Source: Zygnema cylindricum (lineage: Eukaryota > Streptophyta > Zygnematophyceae > Zygnematales > Zygnemataceae). From it: a DNA stretch of 64,000 nucleotides. The stretch is from the NCBI GenBank assembly GCA_037447655.1, contig JBBHKE010003409.1, forward strand, positions 320,567-384,566, in the 5' to 3' direction. The notes under the pieces were generated by a model, which was not told the origin of the DNA, did no database searches, and saw nothing but the letters and a program-made list of their open reading frames with translations. The position numbers and the translations under genes are program-made. Each line of letters begins with the position of its first letter. The first letter of the stretch is position 1. Shown here in pieces: positions 1 through 11,007 of this stretch.

Positions 1-284
1 TACAGTACCGTGTCAGATTTGCGACGCTAATCATGATGTCACGTACTTCCACGATACCAAAGAGTACAAAGTACAAGAATGTTGGATTATAGGGACAGTA
101 CAAAATTTTCATTTTTTTTGGTTTTTTGGTTGACCGACCGTAACCGACCGTTTTTTTTTTCCTGGTGAATCAACCGACCGTAACCGCCCGACCCCCAAAA
201 TTTGGCAACTGAATCCGTTCCGGATCCGAAGCGGGCGGTCGGTTAACGGTCGGTCACGGTTTCGGTTGACCGTTTGCGACCTCT
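1..284 (-). repeat. Family 3 repeat, copy 1 (cut by window edge)
   Basis: Reading the minus strand from 284, the sequence starts AGAGGTCGCAAACGGT and passes through runs of ACCGACCGTAACCGACCG-type sequence. It then continues into a stretch containing TTTTGTACTGTCC and GTATCGTGGAAG. The same order of blocks occurs on the plus strand at 26051-26513, so this is a dispersed repeat. The inner end lies beyond the left edge of the window. No coding capacity is visible. Confidence 0.75.
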
Positions 285-1117
285 GCTTTGTGTTCGTTAA
301 ATTTTTCTCTTTTCTGGACATCTGAAGCACATTTTCCCGATCTACCACGGCAAGGTATAAGGAAGAGAATGTCGGAAGATGGTGAAGGATCGCCGATTTA
401 TTGTACCCGTCAAACTTGGATGTTAATGTTCGCATTTTCTTATCATTCAACTTCGCAATTCTTTACCGTCACGTCGGTTATCAACCTATCACAGAAAATG
501 GCAATTTGTCGGCGTGTATGACATTCACTCTGAGCCAATCAATACTGCTTGTTTGCCTTTTTTTTTTATCTGCTTGTATTTCTTTTCTTACGTTTAGGTT
601 TCAATGGTAAAACTCAAGATTGTCAAGCATCACATCCAATTTCAACCAAGTGGTGAACGGACTTATTAATTGTATTAATTGTAATTGCTCTAAAGCTGAA
701 GGTAGAAAGTCATTAACTCCTGAAGTTGAGCCAAACCATCATGTATATGTACATCGAACAGATATCTTGTAGTTACATGCAGATTTACTGAAAACCAGTC
801 AGCAAATGATGCAGAAATTTTAGTTTGTGATCGACAATTTCCGAATCTGTCAAAAATTGTCGACATCATGAGAATTGTGACCAAGACATTCGATAAATAC
901 AATCATTGTTAAAAAAATACAGGAGTACAAACACTGTACACACATTTTTCATTGGTGTGGTTACAAACAACAGGTTATTAGCAAACACGGAATTAGTGAA
1001 CATCGAATGAGGGTCATCTTTACAAGCAAAAAAAAACCTATTCATGAACGTGAAGAGCTCTACAGCCTAAAGTTTGATTTCCTAAACTCTACAAGTAAAC
1101 CAGCAACTTTGACTCGA

Positions 1118-4100
1118 TTACAGAAGGGAAATTATTAAGCAACCTCGATCTTCCGATGTCAATTGACTTGGAAATACGCTCGGCAATCCAAAAACCCGAC
1201 ATCCAGTCTTCGTATTTATTTGTTCAAGTCGGTTGACACCTGGAAAACAAAAGACACCAAAACCCGAACATAACTCCAACCACCTTCCAAAACTATCCTG
1301 AAGCAGAAAAGGCAAGAAGGATGCGACAATATATTACAACAAAATATTACATACTCGTGCCTGAGAATGTACTGATGTGCGATGGTTTCTGGTCAAACAT
1401 TCTACAAAACTTGAAGACAAGATCAGCCCTAGACTAATATTTGAACAACCTAACACGGACCTAGTGTATATGCAATAGAACTAGTTTGCAATATTGTATG
1501 TCTTATTATGCACACAAAAGGCGTAGTGCAAAATTGCACATATAATATGCAACAGTACACGCAAATGGTCAAGTTTAACTACACTCAGTTGGAGTGCAAT
1601 ATCAGACATTCCCTCTTAAATTTGCGATTTCAACAATATTACTGTTTCTATTATTAGTCCGGCAGTCCAATAGTGGCATCGGAAACTTTTATGCTGACGT
1701 CATATTGTCAAATGTTCATTATGTCATCTTTGACGTCCAAATGGCAAAATTAGGCGTCTATATCGAGGTGTGTTCAGTGAACTCCATACTATTTCGTGTA
1801 TTATAAATGTCTAAGATAAAAAAAAAAAAAATAACTGTGTATCGCTGTATAATAGCATCCACACATTCTTACAGGTTCAGCATCAAGTGTCCCGTCGAGT
1901 AAACCAATGAGAAGAGAGCGTTGGAGAAGTTGGCCATGTCTGATAGAGAGAACAAATTGCCGTAATCCAATCACTGCATTCCCAAAACCCAACACTCCGG
2001 AATCAATAAGATTAACAGTTTCCTCCCAAAATGTCGTTAGTTCTCAACAAGCTTTAATAAGAAACACATGACGTTAAACCGTTTGAATAGATGGAAACAA
2101 AAAAAACAAAGGAAAAGGCAAAACAAAAAAAAAAGTGAAAGTGAAAGTGAAAATAAAAGGGAAATGCCATTTTCTTAAAAAACGATTAACATTTCTCGTC
2201 CAATCTCTAACTTAATTCCCTGTCTTCTTGACAGGAAGACAGGTCAATGGCACAACAACAGATTTTGGGATAAGTTATTATCTCCAATAATTACCTGACA
2301 TCATACATATTTATCTAATAGCCATAAACAATTATTTAATTGTCGTGAATAATTATCTAGTTGTCAAAAGAAATTAGATGACTTCACTAGCCTTCATGAA
2401 AACGCAGGTTGCGGGAAAGAGAAAGGGGGAGGCAAGACATAGAGGTTACTGGAGAATGAGAGAGGGGTAGCTTGAGGAAGAGAGAGAAGCGAGGGGGAAA
2501 TGCATGTTGAGGGAGAGAGGGAGAGGGAAAGAGGGCGAGTTCGGGAGAGAGGGAGGGGGGGAGAGACAGAAGGGAGGAGAGGGGGAGAGGGAGAAACAGA
2601 GGACAAGAAAGGGAGGGAGAGAGAGGGAAAGAGGGAGGCGGAGAGAGAGGGAGGGACGGGGAAATAGCAGGTTGAAGGGAAAATGTAGTGGAGCTCGTGA
2701 AGGAACATAAACCCGCCACTTAAAATAACCACTTTGTTTTCACTTTAAATAATGTTATTGATTCTAATTCCTATGCCAAAGCATGTCAAGGAGCAATAAC
2801 TATAAACAACAAAGGAAGACATTGTTCTATTTGAAAATGAAATTCAAAGTCAAAAATAATTGGGAAAACAGATTAGTCGTCAATCATAGATAAAGCACAT
2901 TATTAGTTCATTATTTTTTAGTTTATTATTATATCATCGATAAAACATATAAGGTTAAACGTATGTTAACTGACCGTCCAATGGGAGAAGTGTCTGCTTT
3001 GCTGCCATTGCCAGCTCTCCCTTTGACATTTCTTTCAACGGAGGGACAATGGAACTGAAAACCATAAAAACAAGCAGTAGAACTGAGCAAAGGGAGACAC
3101 TGAAATGAAGAAAGATACATAAGAATGGGGCAAAATAAGTGAACAAATATAGGAAGGAGGCTGAACTTCATAAAAATCTGATGTATGCTGTGAAAGATGG
3201 AAGGAGAGGAGAAGGGAGAGGCAGAGAGAATGGGAAGGGGCAAGGAGAAAGGAGAAAGTACCTGCGGTCAATAATGATTTCCTGAGTTAATCACGTTCCC
3301 AGAAAAAAATTATGTATATAGTGAACAAAAGACAAGGAACAAGAACATGTCAGAATTTGAAGACGAGACAGAGTAAAGACGTTACAACATTGAGATGATT
3401 AACAATTAGGAAGGAAATGCATGTAAGTTAATGAGGAACAGAGATAATTGGAAATTGAATTTATTGAAAATGGTTCACGTGCAATGTCAGGCTGGGCAAA
3501 GTGAAAGGTTTCTTCATAACAGATTTTTTGATAACCGATGGAGAAGAAGTGTGAGAAACAGAAGGACAGAGAGGTAGGAAGGTTAAAATAACAGAAAGAG
3601 ATGAGAATGCGTAAACATTTCAGCGAAGAAGGAAAGGGAGAGGAGAAGTTACACGTTAAGAGAGAAAAAGAAAGACATTGAAGTGAAAGAGGAAGAGGAA
3701 GGGGACGAGACAGAGAGAACGAGAGAGAGCAAAAAAAATAGTTACAAAACAAAGGAGAAAACACACAGAGAGTGGAAAGGACTACCTGTCTATTGCCCCA
3801 AAAGTCAAGCACGCTAATTTGCACTTTACCAAAGTTTGGAGGAAGAAGAGCAAGTTCACCAATATATCTGCATCACATAGAAAACTGCGAAAGTTAATAG
3901 GATTACAACTGTGCAAGTACACCTTGTACCGCTATTAGTGTTAACGGTTTTTTCGCCCTTCAAATTTTTCTTCATGCACACATTTCAAAATTTCATTTGG
4001 AGACTGCCAATTGGGAGGCAAGAATCCTAGCTTTCCAATGCAACTGTCAGAATGATAATCCGACAAGAGTGGAGGGAAGGAAAATGAGATTGAAAGGCGA

Positions 4101-7100
4101 AAAAGACATTACCACTTATAGCACATAAATATACTATACACTTATAGAGGTGTACCACAAAGAACAACACTGTGAACTGCACAAGTCTTATCTCCTTCTG
4201 AAAAGTAACCAACATTAAAAGGCCAACTTATCTCACAATCATTGTATCAAGTAAAATATACATAAAAATGTCATAAGAAAAGCAAGAATTCTCTTTCTAC
4301 TGTAGTGTCCACCATATCAAACTGAAAAATAATTTTGTGTGCCCGAGTTCGATGAGTTCAAAAATGTTCTTCCTCACAAGTTCAAAATCCTAAATAATAT
4401 AAAATATGTGATTTGCTTTCGGAGAGGTTTGAACAACAACCTTCGGGCCCTAGAGCTGAAATTTTGACGTACGCCAAGATTCAAATCTCTAAAACTTTTT
4501 GTCCACAGAGTTCAATTTTTTAACTAGTTAAAATCAATTATTGAACTGGTTTCGGGCTCGACAGAATGGACACTACTGTATGTCCTTATACTACATCATA
4601 TGCCCTACAATTTAACCACGTCGACAAAATGGAAAACAAATAAAAAATAGGAAAAGACAAAATAGGAAACGACGAAATAGGAAATGACAAAAATAGGAAA
4701 CGAATTGAACCTTGCTATTTTCCAGAAAGGTTAGTAGAAAAAACCTCTGTGAATAATACCAGAGTGCTCCAGAAGCTATTACAGCACCTCCAACAACACC
4801 TCCCACTGCGACAATTGTCCCAATCGACAAGTGACCCTTGAGTCAAGGGTTGAGGCGGGAGGGGACAAAAACAAAAACAAACAGAGTAAACAGGAAAGAG
4901 AAAGAGGAAAGATAAGAACAAGACAAAATAAGAAAGTACCCAAAGAAAGGAATTTGCAAGGTGAGGAAAGGTAAGAAAGGGCAAGCAGAAACGGAGAGAG
5001 AAAAAACAAGAGAGAGGATCAACGATTTCACATATCCCAAATTAGTATTCCCAAGGAGGAGATGGCCAATATAGAACATAACCAAAAACACGCAGAGTAA
5101 AACAGAAAGAGAAAGAGGAAAGATAACAACAAGTCAAAAGAAGGAAAGTATACATAGAAAGGAATTAGAGAAGGGAGGAAGGGCAAGGGGCAAGGGAGAA
5201 GGAAAAACTAAGGGTTGAGGATTGACAATTTCACATATCCCAAATTGTTTTTCTTAAGGAGAAGATGACCAAGCTTCAAAAATGGAAGGGAGACAGAACA
5301 TACATGCAGCAGTAAAAAGGAAGGAGAAAGCGGAAAACAAGAAAAAATAAGGAATATCTACAAAAAGGAACTTGCAAGGCAAGAAAAACGGTAGGAAAAG
5401 GCCAGAAACAAGGGAAAAGGGAAAAAACAAGGATAAGGCATTGCCTTTGCGATTAAAAAACACTATCTGAATGCTAAAATCAAATGCAAAAACAAATCGA
5501 TTTTAAACAGATAGATATCCAAGAAGTAAACTGTGTATCGTTATTTGGATAAAGTAATTATTAGCGTGGAGTTTATATTAGTGTTATTAATTCTAATTCA
5601 GTTCCAAATGGCGTGGGTGATTTTGAACTGTTTAAACAATTAGTGTTAAGAAAAAAAACAATTAGTGTTGTTGATACTATTTTTGGTTCAAGGGATTGTT
5701 AAAACCCCTTAATAACCCCTTAATCATTGATATAGTATCATTGAGGCTAATAATGATATACAGTGTACCTCTCCTGATACAAAAAGTTTTCTTAATGTTT
5801 TATGTCCCGAAAACAGCAGTTTTTCCCTTATGAAAAATAACCATGTCCAGAAAAGAATACTTATCAAGCAAAACTAGACTGCAAATCGCTATTAGTATTA
5901 ACAACAATAATACAGTCGCAATTTTTTGACCAAAAATCTCAAAATAGTCTTAATGATGTAAATCTCAAAATAGTTAATAACAGCATTAAAGGGAGTGGAT
6001 TACAATTTGTCACGTCTCCCGACACTAAATTAGTATCATACATTATACATTTTTATTCCACATTTACGCTAATAGCTATATCTCATAAAATGATCAGTTT
6101 ACAAACACCATAGCAAAGACAAGTGGCATGTTCTCCTCCAATACTATCAATCATGGATAAATCGGAAAAAACTCAATAACGATAGAAGAAAATTATATGT
6201 TAAGTCAAATATTATGAGGCGACTGTGGCCTCTCCCATTTTACCAATCGACCAATTAGGTGGGCCCATACTTCACAAAAAAGTCTTGTAGAAGTTTGCCG
6301 GAGAACAAAAAATCCTCTGTAGATTTCGTGATGAATTCTTTATGTTTTCTGCTTTAAATCTGAGATGGAGAATTTATTATTATTAATACAATTACATCAT
6401 CTGTATTTGAAACTTGATTTCTATACTTGCGAGTGAGATATGAGTGATAATACAACAGTCGACAAAAATGATGCGAAAGACGAACACACACGATATAATG
6501 GGCAGGAAAAAACAATTCATGGATGAATACTATTTCCTATTGCATACTATTTCCTATGCATATTATTTCCTATGCATACTATTTCCCTATGCATATTATT
6601 TCCTATGCATATTATTTCCTATGCATATAATTTCCTATCCGTATTATTTCCTATGCATATTATTTCCTAAGCATAGTAAGGTTATTTCCTTACGAATTGC
6701 AAAACCAGTCTTATATCGAGGGTTGGCAAAAAAATACCTCTTGTGTGTATTCAGCAATTGGAAGAGCGAGGGTTGCTACTCCTACCAGCTGGATCACCTT
6801 CAACCTAGAACAGAGAGGAGGCGAGAGGGAGGGAGAGAGAGAGAGGGGGAGAAGGAAAGGGAGTGGAAGAGGGGGAGAGAGAGAGAAAAAAAAATAGAGA
6901 GGGCGAGGGAAAGTGAGTGGGAGAGGGGGCGAGNNNNNNNNNNNNNNNNNNNNNNNNNNNNNNNNNNNNNNNNNNNNNNNNNNNNNNNNNNNNNNNNNNN
7001 NNNNNNNNNNNNNNNNNNNNNNNNNNNNNNNNNNNNNNNNNNNNNNNNNNNNNNNNNNNNNNNNNNNNNNNNNNNNNNNNNNNNNNNNNNNNNNNNNNNN

Positions 7101-7327
7101 NNNNNNNNNNNNNNNNNNNNNNNNNNNNNNNNNNNNNNNNNNNNNNNNNNNNNNNNNNNNNNNNNNNNNNNNNNNNNNNNNNNNNNNNNNNNNNNNNNNN
7201 NNNNNNNNNNNNNNNNNNNNNNNNNNNNNNNNNNNNNNNNNNNNNNNNNNNNNNNNNNNNNNNNNNNNNNNNNNNNNNNNNNNNNNNNNNNNNNNNNNNN
7301 NNNNNNNNNNNNNNNNNNNNNNNNNNN

Positions 7328-7403
<76 letters not shown>

Positions 7404-8855
7404 GGAAAGTTGTGGTAACCACATTGTGCCTTAATCGGATATGGATGGATATCATATGATCAATTAGGAGGTGGAAGAGAAAGAGAAACAAAAAACCCAT
7501 TATTTCCAAGGACATTGAAATGGGCGAGAATTTCGAGCGACTAATCCATGGCAGAACCTAAAAAGTCAATTTTCTCGTTCTTGCAAAGATGAAAGCAATA
7601 TTTTTTCTCCTTGGATGAAACGGGGGGCTTGAGTGTTCATAGAGAAGCGACCTAATTAGTAAACTACACCGCTCATCGTTATTAGTGTTAATAACACTAA
7701 TTCAGTCGCGACTTTTCTTGGCCAAAGATCACAAAATAGAGTTAAACAACATTATTTGAGGACGTGGACTACAATCTGCCACGTCTCCTTGCACTAAATT
7801 AGTATTATTAATTCTAATTTCGCATTAACACTAATAAATCTTTAATGCTAATAACGATGAGCGGTGTAATGCATTCAAGTAGAGTTACCACTATTTGTGT
7901 GAATATCAGATGACGAACCGAGACATAGTATTAGGGTAACCATATGTACGCTCTTCCTAGCGTTACTGGCCAGTAATCATAGTACAGAAAACTGTACGAT
8001 TAATTTGATATTATGATAACTGGCCAGTAACGCCAAAAAAAGTGGTAGTCACATGCAGAAAGATGCAGCTAATGGATAGCCTCACCTTACAAGAAGTCGA
8101 AACGTCCTCATCCACTTTCCACGGTACAAAACAATAGGCTCTTTTGCTGTCACCTTATCTATTTCAGATTTTGGATTTGAATCAGAATTCAAATAATCTT
8201 CCGTTTGCTTTTCTAGCGTGTGAACACCTGAGAAAAAGAACCGGCGATTTTGTCGATTTTGATGCAAACTGTTTGAAAACTTCGAGAAATGCCTATCGAA
8301 ACTTTGTTGAAAATAACTTCCAATAGATTCCGTACAGTCCGTACAGTATCCCTTGGATGCTGCTCCAAAAGGAGTATGAAAAGAACTACTTGTTCCTTTC
8401 CGGTTTTTATGCGATAAAACATTATGTGTATTGAATGGTCGAAAGAAATCGTTAACAAAATATTGAGTTTTGGCTGTGTGCTTCCATGATTCCGTTGATG
8501 TGTCTGGAGTTTTAAGTGAGGAAATTAGAAATGAAGAACAGTCAATTGCAGAATTTTCTGGTGAAGGATTCTCTTCTTTTAATAGATATTTGTGCTTATT
8601 TTCGCACGAAAAATAGCTTTCAGTCAGATTTTGAGAGTATTTTCTTGCTGAAGAATGTTGCAGTGCGTCTTCCTTTGGAGGAATGGAGGTTTTAGGGTTT
8701 AAGAAAACTGGATAATCCTGCAGTTCCTGCAAGGAATGTGGACGTGAGCAAGGAACAGAGGATGCTACAGCGGCCATATGTTGCCGCTCTAAATTCCTGT
8801 GTGAATAAACGAACAAGGTATTCAAAACCTTAGACGTTTGGTTCCTGGTAGCCAT
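1118..8855 (-). CDS. TMEM186-like mitochondrial membrane protein, 8 exons
   Basis: Exons read on the minus strand are 8855-8086, 6804-6738, 4836-4745, 3867-3786, 3281-3262 (a 20-base micro-exon), 3054-2975, 1973-1873 and 1297-1118. All introns are GT-AG and all phases agree, giving 463 residues. A poorly conserved, basic N-terminal region of about 240 residues starts with an Arg/Ser-rich stretch that could be a mitochondrial presequence. The conserved core begins with LYRGKWMRTFRLLVRLK (about 246-262). Two hydrophobic segments follow (about 260-275 and 283-305), then YYSQRYIGEL, LDFWGNRQ (about 330-337) and LRQFVLSIRHGQLL (about 373-386). These match the human TMEM186 core as I know it: an IRTF..LSRLK start, a two-helix hairpin, a LNFWGWRQ block and a TFYVTLRYG block. 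Human TMEM186 belongs to the complex I assembly (MCIA) machinery; the same role here is inference. The final exon, after residue 404, is the least certain because no family motif is seen there. Introns 1 and 2 are packed with repeats and one assembly gap. Confidence 0.82.
2405..2680. repeat. GA-rich (GAGAGGG) low-complexity tract
   Basis: An almost pure purine strand of GAGAGGGAGAG-type units inside intron 6 of the TMEM186-like gene. Similar shorter tracts lie at about 3185-3255, directly beside the 20-base micro-exon, and at 3600-3730. The open frames that cross these tracts are compositional artefacts. Confidence 0.9.
3985..4043 (-). pseudogene. Partial duplicate of TMEM186-like exon 4 (pseudo-exon)
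   Basis: An AG acceptor at 4045-4044 is followed by sequence reading C-IGKLGFLPPNW in the phase that exon 3 would supply. The real exon 4 at 3867-3786 reads Y-IGELALLPPNF in the same phase. Similarity ends after about 45 bases. The pseudo-exon frame then runs to a stop inside a Family 1 element end at about 3917-3945. It is either a decayed tandem duplicate or a rarely used alternative exon. Confidence 0.55.
4870..5450. repeat. Tandem repeat, about 205-base unit, three diverged copies
   Basis: Three purine-rich units start near 4876, 5090 and 5300. Each contains GAGTAAA(A)CAGAAAGAGAAAGAGG-like sequence followed by GGAAAG.A....CAAGG. Copies 1 and 2 both end with TTTCACATATCCCAAATT. The array lies at the 3-prime end of intron 2 of the TMEM186-like gene, just upstream of the exon 3 acceptor. 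Confidence 0.75.
5527..5768. mobile_element. Family 1 MITE-like element (diverged)
   Basis: The left end reads ACTGTGTATCGTTATT and the right end is its approximate reverse complement (AATAATGATATACAGTGT). The inside holds the TTAGTGTTATTAATTCTAATT block typical of Family 1 in this window. Non-coding, within intron 2 of the TMEM186-like gene. Confidence 0.7.
5880..6090. mobile_element. Family 1 MITE-like element (diverged)
   Basis: It starts ACTGCAAATCGCTATTAG and ends near GCTAATAGCTATATCTCAT. The interior shares TGACCAAAAATCTCAAAATAG and TGTCACGTCTCC...CACTAAATTAGTAT with the better preserved copy at 7665-7868. Intronic and non-coding. Confidence 0.7.
6523..6690. repeat. Minisatellite, 16-base unit, about 10 copies
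   Basis: Repeats of TATTTCCTATGCATAT with small variants (CATAC, CCGTA) lie in intron 2 of the TMEM186-like gene, about 50 bases downstream of the exon 2 donor in the sense of the gene. An open frame crossing it on the plus strand only reflects the 16-base period. Confidence 0.92.
6811..7400. repeat. GA microsatellite with assembly gap (N 6934-7327)
   Basis: GAGAGGGAG-type sequence leads into 394 unresolved bases, then a pure (GA)n run at 7328-7400. The tract begins right next to the exon 2 acceptor of the TMEM186-like gene, where it supplies the pyrimidine tract on the minus strand. The true length is unknown because the assembly failed here. Confidence 0.97.
7665..7868. mobile_element. Family 1 MITE, well preserved copy, 204 bases
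   Basis: Both ends are TA followed by CACCGCTCATCGTTATTAG in inverted orientation; the right end differs only further in (GCATTAA versus GTGTTAA). The flanking TA suggests a Tc1/mariner (Stowaway-like) target duplication. The interior has TCTGCCACGTCTCCTTGCAC and no ORF. It lies in intron 1 of the TMEM186-like gene. Confidence 0.88.
7960..8033. other. Short foldback hairpin, 22-base arms
   Basis: The left arm GCGTTACTGGCCAGTAATCA and its right counterpart form a near-perfect inverted repeat (one mismatch over 22 bases). They are separated by about 30 bases that contain a second small inverted repeat (GTACAG...CTGTAC). It sits in intron 1 of the TMEM186-like gene, 52 bases from the exon 1 donor. 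Size and arm length resemble a miRNA-type precursor, but a tiny foldback transposon is equally possible. Confidence 0.6.
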
Positions 8856-9065
8856 GGCTATTTCTTCCCTCCGAAAGATCTCACTCTCGTGAATGAATCA
8901 AAATGATAGAACGTTACACTACGAGAAACGAGGAAGGTCAAAGTTTAAAGTTTTAGCCGCGATCGGAGGGTGTACGACATCGCACTATATAGACGCGATG
9001 TGTATTCAACGTACTAAATCATTGTCATGTACGATTCTACCCGAGATGCTTCACCATGAGAAACT

Positions 9066-9478
9066 AGAAGGAGACAATCATATCAAGCCACCAGATCCTT
9101 CGTCATGGACCCAGGATCTAGGTTGAAGCTTAATATAGTACAGTACTGTACCTTAATGAGAAATTTCAATAAGTCATTAGGACCGTACAATCTTTAGCAC
9201 GAACGGAACAGCCAGCAAGATAGAACATTTCCATGACAACTCTACAAGCTCCCTGTCCCAACTTATATTTCTACGACGGAAAACAATATGCGCGGACAGA
9301 GAGCTTGTAAACTCGTCACGGAAAGTTGCCATCTTCCTTGCTATACCGTTCAAGCTGATTATTGTATGGTCTGGAAAACTTTTGGAAATTTGACATGAAG
9401 TCTGTTGCCGTGTAGGTTCTTTTTAGATTCTGGGTAGATAACGAAGATTCTGGTGAGTCGATATGAAAGTCCCCAGTT
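9066..9478. other. Long imperfect inverted repeat, about 190-base arms
   Basis: The left arm (9066-9258) pairs with the right arm (9294-9478) around a 35-base loop. Matched blocks from the outside inward are CCACCAGATCCTTCG/CGAAGATTCTGGTG, ACCCAGGATCTA/TAGATTCTGGGT, GAACGG/CCGTTC and ACAAGCTCCCTGTCC/GGACAGAGAGCTTGT. Arms appear to match at roughly two positions in three, by eye. It lies in the 5-prime flank of the TMEM186-like gene. It could be a small-RNA-producing inverted duplication or an old foldback element. No gene is seen in the rest of 8856-11007. Confidence 0.7.
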
Positions 9479-11007
9479 TAAATTTTTCAATTCAAAGTTT
9501 AAAGTTTAAACCGCGACCGCGGAGACCATATTGTCGTATCTTCATCAGCCTGATTATTGTCGTGTATCCAGAATGTCCGTTCCATATCCTTTCCACCGTT
9601 CTGCAGGTGAGAACGCTGGTCGGCAAGAGACCCCTAACCGAAAATGTGTACTTTACACAAGTACGGTATAAAACTGCTTTGTCGCCCAGCAACAAATATC
9701 GTCAATGTAAAAGTCGTCACCGCACTTGTCTTTGTCTACTTCCTTGCACCAATTAACATTATTTGCCAAATATTACATCAATCTTTCCTTCTTTCTGATT
9801 CTGATTGTCGGTTAATAGAATTCATGACGGAAATATAAGGACAAATCTTTGAAACCGTCCATTATCCATCACCAGAAACCACAAAGAGATCCTAGCCGTG
9901 ATTACACTAAAGCCAATATTCTATGTTGTCGTTTCTATTTTAATTAATTTTGACAGTCGACAGAAACGGACGATTACAGAACTATAAACCTAGTACCTAC
10001 TGTACCCTATCCGCAGTTCCAAACTCTGCCGACATAGTACCTCATTTTATTGGACCGTACACGTTTCTGGAAGCCTTTAGTGTCGGCGTGTCAACAGCTC
10101 TCGCTGACCTCGAAAATCGTTCCAAGTAGTACTTGCCACGTCAACCCTAAAAGTACCGTCTCATAGTACGATTTGAATTTTAAATTTCCCGTTCACACTA
10201 GCATTGCCGTCGTCGTTATCCTGTAAGTGGCTACTGCAGCCACTTCCTGGGATCTTCACGTATATTCCGCGGATCATTGCTAGGATCATTCCTGGGAACC
10301 TTTTGCTCAAACTTTTTGCTGCCAACGTATCAGTATGGCTCTCCTTCACTGCAGGAAAGGTGCCATTCTCTTCACAGCATATTCTGCAAAAATAACTGTA
10401 CGGTCATAAAAAAATAGCGTACGGTCGCTCGTCTGCTGCTGCTCCTTCTGCTGCTGTCCGGCATTCCTACTGGTATTGCGTCTTAATCTCTTGCTGGCTA
10501 ATATTACATTGCAAGATTATTGTATTTTTGTATGAGGCTTCAATTGTGCTTCATTTATTGCCGGGATTTTGTTCTTACGTTCATCCTCAGAAGCTAAAAT
10601 CTTTGGTATATTATCCTTTTTGACACTGGTTGTCATTTCTGTTTCCCTGCACACGTTTTTATTAAGAATACAATTGAAAAAAATCAGTTTCTAGTCTACT
10701 TTCTAAGTTTTACCTGTATTATCCGCCATAGTAAAACCTGATAAAGTACTGTAGCTAAGCAGTTCACCTCCAAGGATTCTCAAATTGAGCCAAAAGCCTT
10801 CTCACAATTACTCTCATTGCAACCTCTCACTGAATTAAGAAAAACAGTATCCAACCATCTTTTTTCACTCACTGAATAAGAAAAACAATAACCAATCATA
10901 TTTTTTTTTTCTACTATTGCAGTGCTATGGCAGTTGAATCCACCACTTCAACTGCAATCATAAACCAAGAATTCTTTCTTTTCTTTCTTTTTTATCCTTT
11001 CATAAGG
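9479..11007. other. Intergenic, no gene recognised
   Basis: This stretch separates the TMEM186-like and lipase genes. The block TTCAAAGTTTAAAGTTT...CCGCGAC at 9495-9530 recurs in direct orientation at 8937-8968. A roughly 41-base segment beginning CTCACTGAAT is tandemly duplicated at about 10826-10908, just upstream of the lipase first exon. Otherwise nothing identifiable. Confidence 0.6.

Noticed and set aside
4159-4198. Possible minus-strand exon reading EGDKTCAVHSVVLCG with AG and GT borders
   Set aside because: Joining it between exons 3 and 4 of the TMEM186-like gene would disrupt the conserved YYSQRYIGEL join; no family match.
6444-7459. Open frames through the 16-base repeat and the N gap
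   Set aside because: Frames pass through unknown bases and (GA)n; the only real coding here is 6738-6804 on the minus strand.
8893-9126. 77-residue plus-strand frame
   Set aside because: It runs into the arm of a long inverted repeat and has no family resemblance or splice context.
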